NCBI GenBank assembly: GCA_013297545.1
Contig: JAAFHH010000212.1
Location: 1-5,937 of the forward strand
Direction: 5' to 3'
Source: Alphaproteobacteria bacterium
GTDB lineage: Bacteria; Pseudomonadota; Alphaproteobacteria; Elsterales; Elsteraceae
Length of the DNA: 5,937 nt
In this document: positions 1-5,412 of the stretch, piece by piece
How the letters are laid out: every line of letters starts with the position of its first letter
How positions within the stretch are numbered: position 1 is the first letter of the stretch
Notes under the pieces: generated by a model
What the model was told of the DNA's origin: nothing
The model's database searches: none
The model's input: the letters and a program-made list of their open reading frames with translations, nothing else
Position numbers and translations under genes: made by a program

Positions 1-1
1 C

Positions 2-430
2 GATCTAGTGCCCTATCGCGGCGGCGGGCCGCTGATCAACGACTTGACCGGCGGCCACATCAAGCTCGCGACCATGGGGGCGGCACCCGCGATTCCGTTC
101 CACCGGGCGGGCAGCCTGATCTTGCTGGCGCAATCGGGGGAGAGCCGCTCGACCAGCCTGCCCGACGTGCCGACGTTCCAGGATGCCGGCTTTAAAGACT
201 TGGCATTGTCCCAATGGGTTGGCGTGTTCGGCCCGGCCAATCTGCCGGCTGCGATCGCGGACAAGCTGAATGCGGATGTGAACACCGCACTCGGTGTTGC
301 CCGCGTGCGTGACACCTTGCTGACGTCGGGCCTCGATGCCGTTGGCGGCACGCGGCGCGCGTTTGCCGAGCTGATCAGTGGCGACGTCGAAAAGTACGGG
401 CGCTTGAAGCAGCTGCTGGACGGCAAATAG
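2..430 (+). CDS. Bug/TctC-family tripartite tricarboxylate transporter substrate-binding protein, C-terminal part (5'-truncated)
   Basis: This is the last 142 residues of a periplasmic solute-binding protein of the Bug/TctC family, which captures small carboxylates, sometimes for TctAB-type transporters. The frame is open from base 2, and the family pattern begins at once: VPYRGGGP, then a DLTGGHIKL segment, then the hinge stretch SLPDVPTFQDAGF. Next come a W-G-V-F-G-P-A motif, the ADKLNADVNTAL helix and a closing VGGTRRAF-type segment. Family members are usually about 320 residues, so roughly the first 180, including the signal peptide, lie outside the window. A GTG at 8 lies inside the conserved core and is not a start. 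The gene ends with TAG at 428-430, one base from the stop of the convergent acetyltransferase gene. The ligand cannot be read from the sequence. Many Bug proteins have no linked transporter, and none is visible here. Confidence 0.9.
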   Translation, partial: DLVPYRGGGPLINDLTGGHIKLATMGAAPAIPFHRAGSLILLAQSGESRSTSLPDVPTFQDAGFKDLALSQWVGVFGPANLPAAIADKLNADVNTALGVARVRDTLLTSGLDAVGGTRRAFAELISGDVEKYGRLKQLLDGK

Positions 431-431
431 C

Positions 432-1646
432 TCAGTCCAACACCCGGTAGTGATACCGGTAGAGTTCCTGATAGCCGAGGCCGCGGTAGAGCGCGATTGC
501 CGGGTCGTTGCCAGCAGCCACTTGCAGGAGTGCGCGGGCAGCCCCGCGCGCCCGGCCCCAGGCCATCGCGGTCTCGACAATCCGCCGGCCATAGCCACGC
601 CGGCGGCGGGTGGGGTCGGCTGCGACGTCGAACAGGTTGACGGTGTCTTCGGTCATCACGGCGATCGCCACGGCCGCGAGCCGCCCGTCTTCTTCCAAGC
701 GCAGATACCCAACCTCCGGGATCATGCCGGTCAGCATACGGGTCATGGTGCCCTGATGTTCGGCTGGGCAGCCGCCGATCGCGACACAGTCCGCCATCCA
801 GGCATCGCTGATCGCGGGGTCGATGGTGACGGTGCGGTCCGCACTGGCGTGCGCCGCCGGCCCCGCCAGCACGATCGAGGGGTGATGCAGCCGCCAGCCG
901 GCTGCCAGCAAGTCAAGATCGAGGGCAAGCGGCGCTAAGGGCGACAAGCGGATCGTGGGCGTGATGCCCTGGCGGCGGAAGGCTGCGACGGTGCGCTGAA
1001 GGCGCGCCTCGCGGCCGGTATCGTCGCGGGTCAAGGGCGCAGCCGAATTGCCGCGGCCGGTGAAGCCATCGCTCATGCGGATCAGCCACTCGCCATCCCA
1101 GGCGGTGTGGAGGGCTGGCCAGGCGGTTGCGACGTGCAACTCCGCCTGGCGGATCGCGGTCAGCCGGTCGCCACCGGTTAGGTCCTTGGTGAACGGGCGG
1201 GTTGGTGCGGTGATGATCGCACCGCCAATATCGAAGTGCTTATCGATCGTCGGCTGCTCGACCCAGCCTTCGCGGTGGTAGAACGCCACGCCAGCGGCGT
1301 TGTCGCGCGCACAGTCGAGCCGGGCGGTGGCAACCCCGCGCCGGGCCAGCATCACTTCCGCATGCGCCAGCAACCGCCGGCCGAGCCCGCGGCCGCGCCA
1401 GGTGGGATCGAGGAACAAGTGGCCGACATCGGTGCCCTCCAGCACCACCATGCCGCGGATCGCACCCTCGACCTCGATCACCCAGCAATCGGGCCAGAGA
1501 TCAATCAGGCGGGCGCGAAAGCTGGGCTCCGTGCGCGCGGCGGTCAGGCGCGGGTCGGCAAGCGCGGCGTGGGCGGCGTGCCACCCGCCGTGCCAAACCG
1601 TGGCAATCCGATCGAGGTCCGCCGGGGTAGCGGGGCGTATGGGCAT
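432..1646 (-). CDS. Tandem (double) GNAT-family N-acetyltransferase
   Basis: This 404-residue protein has two GNAT acetyl-CoA-binding domains. Domain 1 (about residues 1-145) begins IRPATPADLDRIATVW and carries motif A at about 74-97 with the R-G-R-G-L-G pyrophosphate loop (84-89), then N116 and AFYHREGW (121-128). The second half (about 158-404) begins like the Rv0428c/cg3035 type, with WLIRMSDGFTGRGNSAAPL at 187-205. It ends in a canonical GNAT core: DVAADPTRRRRGYG (340-353), then NDPAIALYRGLGYQE (380-394). I chose the ATG at 1644-1646 because AGGAG at 1653-1657 sits six bases upstream; the GTG just before it (1647-1649) would leave only three. It is the last gene of the operon and starts nine bases after the stop of the secreted-protein gene. 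The acceptor could be a small amine, an amino acid, an antibiotic-like compound or a protein N-terminus; the sequence does not say which. Confidence 0.87.
   Translation of the reverse strand: MPIRPATPADLDRIATVWHGGWHAAHAALADPRLTAARTEPSFRARLIDLWPDCWVIEVEGAIRGMVVLEGTDVGHLFLDPTWRGRGLGRRLLAHAEVMLARRGVATARLDCARDNAAGVAFYHREGWVEQPTIDKHFDIGGAIITAPTRPFTKDLTGGDRLTAIRQAELHVATAWPALHTAWDGEWLIRMSDGFTGRGNSAAPLTRDDTGREARLQRTVAAFRRQGITPTIRLSPLAPLALDLDLLAAGWRLHHPSIVLAGPAAHASADRTVTIDPAISDAWMADCVAIGGCPAEHQGTMTRMLTGMIPEVGYLRLEEDGRLAAVAIAVMTEDTVNLFDVAADPTRRRRGYGRRIVETAMAWGRARGAARALLQVAAGNDPAIALYRGLGYQELYRYHYRVLD
444..459 (+). other. Perfect hairpin with GTGA tetraloop, 14 bases after the binding-protein stop
   Basis: CCGGTA (444-449), a GTGA loop (450-453) and TACCGG (454-459) form a perfect six-pair stem. 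In the plus-strand transcript the loop would be GUGA, a member of the stable GNRA class. No T-run follows, so it does not look like a standard intrinsic terminator. It also lies inside the last codons of the acetyltransferase gene, where TAC-CGG (Tyr-Arg) repeats, so coding alone could produce it. It might protect the 3' end of the binding-protein message. Confidence 0.3.
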
Positions 1647-1655
1647 CACCGTCTC

Positions 1656-2435
1656 CTATCGCACGGCATCCAACGCGCAGCGGCAGCCGATCGAATAGTC
1701 CGACCAGTCCGGCGGGTGCGCTGTGGTGGTATAGCTACAACTCGAGGTCGGTTGCGCCCAGAAACCGCCGTTGAACTGGCCAAGCGCTGTCCGCCCCGGT
1801 CGTTCGACGGGATCGGACACCCATTGGCCCAGCACCCCGGCCATATCGCGCAGACCGCCCGGGGTGACACAGCGCGGCCGCGGCCGATTGAGCGGGGCGT
1901 TCAAGCTCTGGTCGCTCATGCAGGTCTGGCGCCAGGCATTGTCAGCCGCCCGGCAGTTGGTGTCCTCGACCTGCCAGGGTTGGCCCGATTGCAGGCGGGC
2001 GATGATCGGGTGGCGGGCTTCTGCCGGCAGGCAGGCCTCGACCGGCGTGCCGCGGCAGCCGGTGAGGTATTCGTGGTTGGTCGGCAAGCGACGGTCGCGG
2101 GTCTCGCACCAGGCGGCGCACGCCTCACGGGTTTGGCCACCGAGTGGCCGGCGATCGGGGCCGGTGCGCAAGGTGCGGTCCAGGCAGACACTGACGCGCA
2201 GCGCGGCATCACACACCCAGACTGTGTCCGTCGGGCACGGCGCCCGGCGATAGCGGCGGCGGAATTCATTGGCATTGCAGATCGGGGCTGGGCCCGCGGC
2301 CATTGAGAGATCGATGCGGTTGGTGTTGTTGGTGAACGCCAGGCACTCCGGGCCATCGCTCGGGCCACAGCGCTTGATGTCTGCCGCTGCTGCCGGCAGA
2401 GCCAGTGCCACCAGCAGAGCTGCCAGCGCCCTCAC
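1656..2435 (-). CDS. Secreted cysteine-rich protein with formylglycine-generating-enzyme (SUMF1)-like domain
   Basis: This 259-residue exported protein begins with a signal peptide, V-R-A-L-A-A-L-L-V-A-L-A-L-P-A-A-A-A, probably cleaved near residue 18. The rest follows the order of landmarks of the FGE-sulfatase/SUMF1 (C-type-lectin-like) fold: VCLDR (83-87), CAAWCETRDRRLPTNHEY (106-123, cf. RLPTEAEWE), GLRDMAGVLGQWVSD (194-208, cf. DMxGNVWEW), NGGFW (222-226) and YSIGCRCA (247-254, cf. the YxGFRC end). It has 16 cysteines, an even number that suits up to eight disulfides in the periplasm. In enzymatic FGE a W-x-C-x4-C motif holds the two catalytic cysteines; here the first position is Q228 and only C233 matches, so formylglycine formation is unlikely. 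The GTG start at 2433-2435 overlaps the tyrA stop as GTGA and is the start that gives the signal peptide directly. An in-frame ATG at 2607-2609 would add 58 residues antiparallel to no homology and bury the signal peptide. The family call is from landmarks only; the function is unknown. Confidence 0.75.
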   Translation of the reverse strand: MRALAALLVALALPAAAADIKRCGPSDGPECLAFTNNTNRIDLSMAAGPAPICNANEFRRRYRRAPCPTDTVWVCDAALRVSVCLDRTLRTGPDRRPLGGQTREACAAWCETRDRRLPTNHEYLTGCRGTPVEACLPAEARHPIIARLQSGQPWQVEDTNCRAADNAWRQTCMSDQSLNAPLNRPRPRCVTPGGLRDMAGVLGQWVSDPVERPGRTALGQFNGGFWAQPTSSCSYTTTAHPPDWSDYSIGCRCALDAVR

Positions 2436-3304
2436 GCCTGCTTGGCGGCAAGCACGCCCCGGCGGATCGCCCGCGTGCGGGTGAACAGATCCTGCAAGGT
2501 CTGGCCGTCGCCGATGCGGATCGCGCGCTGCATCAGCGCAATGTCCTCGTGCAACCGGCCGAGCATCTCCAGCACCGCGTCGCGGTTGTTCAAGAACACA
2601 TCGCGCCACATCACCGGGTCAGAGCCGGCAATACGGGTGAAATCACGAAAGCCACCGGCGGAATACTGGATCACTTCGGCCTGCAGCTGGTCTTCCAAGT
2701 CCGCCGCCGTGCCGACGATGGTATAGGCGATCAAGTGCGGCAGGTGCGAGGTGATCGCCAGCACCCGGTCATGGTGCTCGGCGGTCATGGTCGCGAGGTT
2801 GGACCCCGCCCCTTGCCAGAACGCTTCCAGGCGCGTGAGTGCCTCGGCATTCGTATCCGGCAGCGGCGTCAGGATGCACCAGCGGCCATCGAACAGGGTG
2901 GCGAACCCAGCTCCCGGCCCCGAATGCTCCGTGCCAGCGACCGGGTGGCCGGGGATCAGATGCACGTGTGCTGGCAAGTGCGGCTGCAGGGCGAGGATGG
3001 CTGCCTGCTTGACCGACCCGACGTCACTCACGATCGCACCGGGTGCCAGTGCCGGCGCAATCGCCTTGGCGATCGCCCCGTAGGTGCCGATCGGTGTGCA
3101 GATGATGACGAGATCGGCCCCCGCCACCGCATCGGCCGGATCGGTCGACGCGGCATCGACGATTCCGAGTGCCAGCGCCTCGGTGCAGTGCGCCTGGCTG
3201 CGGTCCGCACACACGATGCTGGCAGCCAGCTGCTTCTCCCGGGCAACCCGGGCGATCGAGGACCCGATCAGTCCGATGCCGATGATGGCGAGCCGCTGGA
3301 TCAT
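2432..3304 (-). CDS. tyrA: Prephenate dehydrogenase (TyrA family)
   Basis: The enzyme oxidatively decarboxylates prephenate to 4-hydroxyphenylpyruvate in the cytosol, using NAD(P)+, or acts on arogenate if it is a cyclohexadienyl type. This 290-residue protein starts MIQRLAIIGIGLIGSS, with the Rossmann G-x-G-x-x-G at residues 9-14 and D34-R35 at the end of the second strand, which fits NAD use. Later landmarks are ICTPIG (68-73), SDVGSVK (93-99), LIPGHPVAGTEHSGP (116-130) with the active-site-region H120, ITSHLPHLIAY (184-194), and a C-terminal GGFRDFTRIAGSDPVMWRD segment. Length and end show a catalytic protein without a mutase or ACT domain, so feedback control would have to act at the active site or elsewhere. 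The ATG at 3302-3304 overlaps the hisC stop as ATGA and sits right at the nucleotide-binding strand; an upstream ATG at 3343 would add 13 residues of non-family sequence. The choice between prephenate and arogenate cannot be made by eye. Confidence 0.95.
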   Translation of the reverse strand: MIQRLAIIGIGLIGSSIARVAREKQLAASIVCADRSQAHCTEALALGIVDAASTDPADAVAGADLVIICTPIGTYGAIAKAIAPALAPGAIVSDVGSVKQAAILALQPHLPAHVHLIPGHPVAGTEHSGPGAGFATLFDGRWCILTPLPDTNAEALTRLEAFWQGAGSNLATMTAEHHDRVLAITSHLPHLIAYTIVGTAADLEDQLQAEVIQYSAGGFRDFTRIAGSDPVMWRDVFLNNRDAVLEMLGRLHEDIALMQRAIRIGDGQTLQDLFTRTRAIRRGVLAAKQA

Positions 3305-4383
3305 GCGAAAAACGCCGTGAGGCCGTCCGCCACCGCGCGGCACTCATCTTCGGTGCCAATCGTGATGCGCAAGCAATCGGCGAGCCCGTAGCCGCCCATT
3401 TCCCGCACGATCATGCCGCGCTGCTCCAGGAACTGGTAGGCCGCCGACGCAGCCGCGGCGTCCGCAAAGCGCACCAGCAGGAAGTTCGCGACACTGGGCA
3501 CAACCTCAAGGCCAAGCTTGCTGAGCGCCGCTGCCAGCCACGGCCGCCAGATGTCGTTGTGGGCTTTCACCGCATCGACGAACGGCTGGTCGTCCAATGC
3601 GGCAACCCCGGCGGCTTGGGTTGGCAGGCCAACATTGAACGGCCCGCGCAGCCGGTTCAGCACATCGATCACCGCCGGTGGCCCATAGGCCCAGCCGAGG
3701 CGGAGCGCCGCCAGCGCGTGGATCTTCGAAAACGTGCGCAGCATAACGACGTTGTCGGCCCGGCTCGCAAGCTCGATGCCGGGGTCATAGTCGTTGCGAT
3801 CAACGTATTCGGCATAGGCCCCGTCCAGCACCAACAGCACATGGGCCGGCAGACCGGCGTGCAGCCGGTCGACCAGATCCTTGGTCAGCAAGGTGCCAGT
3901 CGGGTTGTTCGGATTGGCGAGGTAGAGGATGCGCGTCGCCGGTGTCACCGCCGCCAGCAGCCCATCGATGTCGGCTGCCAGGTGGATTTCTGGTACCGCG
4001 ACGGGCGTTGCACCCGCCCCTTTGGCGGCGATCGGGTACATCAAGAAGCCGTGCTGGCTGTAGAGCACCTGGTCGCCCGGCCCCGCATAGGCCTTGGTCA
4101 GCAGCGCGATCAACTCATCCGATCCCGCCCCACAGACGATGCGTGCGGGATCAAGCCCGTAGCGCTGGCCAATCGCCTCGCGGATCGCAGTTGCACCCCC
4201 ATCGGGGTAGCGGTGCAAGTTGGCGGTCGCGGCCTGGTACGCCGCCATCGCCTTCGGGCTTGGCCCCAACGCCCCCTCGTTGGAGGACAGCTTGATCGGC
4301 TTCACTCCGGCCGGCGCCTTCGACTTGCCGCCGACATAGGCGCTGATCTCAAGAATGCCGGGCTTCGGCTGTGGGCTCGCCAT
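3301..4383 (-). CDS. hisC: HisC-family histidinol-phosphate / aromatic amino acid aminotransferase
   Basis: This is a 360-residue PLP-dependent class I/II aminotransferase of the HisC type. Visible landmarks are KLSSNEGALGPSP (31-43), LHRYPDGG (56-63), GAGSDELI (85-92) for the phosphate cup, ANPNNPTG (156-163), LDGAYAEY (186-193), the Schiff-base lysine K220 in TFSKIHALAALRLGWAYG, and a carboxyl-end arginine in CLRITIGT. The family moves an amino group between glutamate and imidazole-acetol phosphate in histidine synthesis, and many members also act on phenylpyruvate and 4-hydroxyphenylpyruvate. Here it lies between chorismate mutase and tyrA and overlaps tyrA by four bases, which points to tyrosine/phenylalanine transamination as its main or added job. 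No other his gene is in the window. The ATG at 4381-4383 is 18 bases after the mutase stop, and no strong ribosome-binding site precedes it, so coupling to the upstream gene is plausible. Confidence 0.93.
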   Translation of the reverse strand: MASPQPKPGILEISAYVGGKSKAPAGVKPIKLSSNEGALGPSPKAMAAYQAATANLHRYPDGGATAIREAIGQRYGLDPARIVCGAGSDELIALLTKAYAGPGDQVLYSQHGFLMYPIAAKGAGATPVAVPEIHLAADIDGLLAAVTPATRILYLANPNNPTGTLLTKDLVDRLHAGLPAHVLLVLDGAYAEYVDRNDYDPGIELASRADNVVMLRTFSKIHALAALRLGWAYGPPAVIDVLNRLRGPFNVGLPTQAAGVAALDDQPFVDAVKAHNDIWRPWLAAALSKLGLEVVPSVANFLLVRFADAAAASAAYQFLEQRGMIVREMGGYGLADCLRITIGTEDECRAVADGLTAFFA

Positions 4384-4401
4384 GGTGCATGCGTCCGCTG
4401 G

Positions 4402-5262
4402 TTACAGGGCAACCGGCACGGCATAGCCGCCAAGCCAGGTGACTGCAACCACCGCTTCGCCAAGGGCGGCCGTCAACGCCTGCACAGTCGGGGTTTCCTC
4501 GCGCCCCTGCACCTCGATCAACAGTAAGCGGCCGCTGTCAGCCGTGGTGCCAGCAAGGGTGGCGAGGATGGATGCCGGGAAGCCTGCCTGGCCCAAGCGT
4601 TCGAGGGTACTCGCGCGGCTGACCGGTCCGGCGGTTTCCAAGACGAACAGCGCGCGATCGGCACTCGAGCCATCGAGTGGGCTGCGCGCGATCACGCAGG
4701 CGTCCACTTCAGGCTCGCCCTCGGTCGCGAAGGGGAGGCGCGCGATGATGCGCGGGGCTTTTGGGTCCGCGTGCGCGAGTTGCGTCCACCAGGGGTCGGC
4801 ATCGCCGTCTTCGGGAAAGCGCAGCACCCCGACGGTGCCCGGCTGGTCGAGCACCGCGCGGATGACCGCACTGCTCGAATCATGGTCCCGGAGCGGGACG
4901 ACGCTGCCGAAATGGTCGCGGGCCATGTCCCAGAGTTCCGGCGCGCCATCGTCGACGTGGACCGCAACCGCGAACGGGCCCTGCAGGCTGGTCATCGCGT
5001 TGACGATTTCCCGCCAGACCCGCACCAGGGCACGGCGCGGGAACGGGCCTTCGTGGCGGCTGAGCAGGCGGCGCACGATGTCGGCCTCACGACCCGGCCG
5101 GATACCCGGGCCCGGCGCGTTGGTGTCGCGTTTGGCGCGCGCGACCCCGTCGACCAGCGCCGCACGGCGCATTAGCAACGCGTGGATCTCATCATCGATC
5201 GCGTCGATCTGGCGGCGAAGGTCGCTCAAGTTCGGTATGTCTGGTCGGGTGGTCTTGGTCAT
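4402..5262 (-). CDS. Chorismate mutase (AroQ class) with degenerate prephenate dehydratase/ACT-like C-terminal region
   Basis: The N-terminal domain (about residues 12-95 of 286) is an AroQ-type mutase that converts chorismate to prephenate. Aligned by eye to the E. coli P-protein mutase domain, R16, R33, K44, R58, E59 and Q94 occupy the positions of R11, R28, K39, R51, E52 and Q88; D48 appears replaced by R55. The remaining 190 residues look like an eroded P-protein tail. ARDHFGSVVPL (114-124) and a VGVLRFPED segment (144-152) resemble the first lobe of prephenate dehydratase, VDACVIARSPL (186-196) resembles the end of that domain, and about 205-284 resembles an ACT domain closing in WLGGYAVPV. 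The middle dehydratase lobe and its catalytic Thr motif are not visible. It is probably the first gene of the operon. The ATG at 5260-5262 has GCAGGG seven bases upstream. An in-frame ATG at 5377-5379 would add 39 residues and has GGAGG only three bases away. The start is therefore uncertain; the mutase call is firm. Confidence 0.87.
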   Translation of the reverse strand: MTKTTRPDIPNLSDLRRQIDAIDDEIHALLMRRAALVDGVARAKRDTNAPGPGIRPGREADIVRRLLSRHEGPFPRRALVRVWREIVNAMTSLQGPFAVAVHVDDGAPELWDMARDHFGSVVPLRDHDSSSAVIRAVLDQPGTVGVLRFPEDGDADPWWTQLAHADPKAPRIIARLPFATEGEPEVDACVIARSPLDGSSADRALFVLETAGPVSRASTLERLGQAGFPASILATLAGTTADSGRLLLIEVQGREETPTVQALTAALGEAVVAVTWLGGYAVPVAL

Positions 5263-5288
5263 GATCGGGCCCTGCAGTCCGGTCCCAA

Positions 5289-5317
5289 GCCATAGGTGCC
5301 AGCGCGCCGGCTGGCAA
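5289..5317 (-). promoter_or_regulatory. Candidate sigma-70-type promoter of the mutase-hisC-tyrA operon
   Basis: Reading the minus strand, TTGCCA (5312-5317) matches five of six -35 consensus bases. It is followed, with a 17-base spacer, by TATGGC (5289-5294), which matches the TAT of the -10 box. This would start transcription a short distance before the ribosome-binding site at 5270-5275 and the ATG at 5262. The -10 match is weak, so this is a candidate only. Confidence 0.35.
5297..5316. repeat. Perfect inverted repeat, TGCCAGC-N6-GCTGGCA
   Basis: The arms 5297-5303 and 5310-5316 are perfect seven-base reverse complements around a six-base GC-rich centre. The 20-base palindrome covers the spacer and the -35 edge of the candidate operon promoter, where a repressor would bind. 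If transcribed, it could instead form an RNA hairpin. GC-rich palindromes of this size do arise by chance, so the role is inferred from position. Confidence 0.4.
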
Positions 5318-5412
5318 ACGATCAATTGACTTAGGTGCTGCTTCGCCGCAGGCTCTAAAACGGGTTCCAGGCTGGTCATCAGCCTCCAATCGGGAGTGGC
5401 AACCGCCCGTCT

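Larger units (their letters stand above)
5263..5412. promoter_or_regulatory. Divergent control region between the aromatic operon and metX
   Basis: If the mutase starts at 5262, these 150 bases separate two divergent genes and must hold both promoters. The stretch 5317-5360 is richer in A/T than its surroundings. On the plus strand, TTGACT at 5326-5331 is a good -35 match, but the nearest A/T-rich -10 candidate, TCTAAA at 5354-5359, is 22 bases away, so the metX promoter is not settled. GGGAG at 5392-5396 is 16 bases before the metX ATG, too far for an ordinary ribosome-binding site. If translation instead begins at 5379, most of this region is coding and only 33 bases separate the genes. Confidence 0.5.

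Noticed and set aside
1236..2306. 356-residue open frame on the plus strand
   Set aside because: It lies antisense across the acetyltransferase and secreted-protein genes, with no recognisable motif and an arginine/glycine/alanine-rich shadow composition.
2405..3391. 328-residue open frame on the plus strand
   Set aside because: It is antisense to tyrA, which has unmistakable motifs; low-complexity shadow composition.
3559..4527. 322-residue open frame on the plus strand
   Set aside because: It is antisense to the aminotransferase gene and shows no domain signal.
4439..5329. 296-residue open frame on the plus strand
   Set aside because: It is antisense to the chorismate mutase gene; serine/arginine-rich shadow composition.
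5263..5379. Leader-peptide attenuator for the aromatic operon
   Set aside because: The upstream reading frame has no Phe or Tyr codons and no T-run terminator hairpin, so classical attenuation by the pathway's own products is not supported.
5317..5412. SAM-II-type riboswitch before metX, suggested by the CTCTAAAACGG stretch
   Set aside because: The conserved GTGATTT-like loop and matching pseudoknot stems of SAM-II are not found, and the only resemblance is a short A-rich run.
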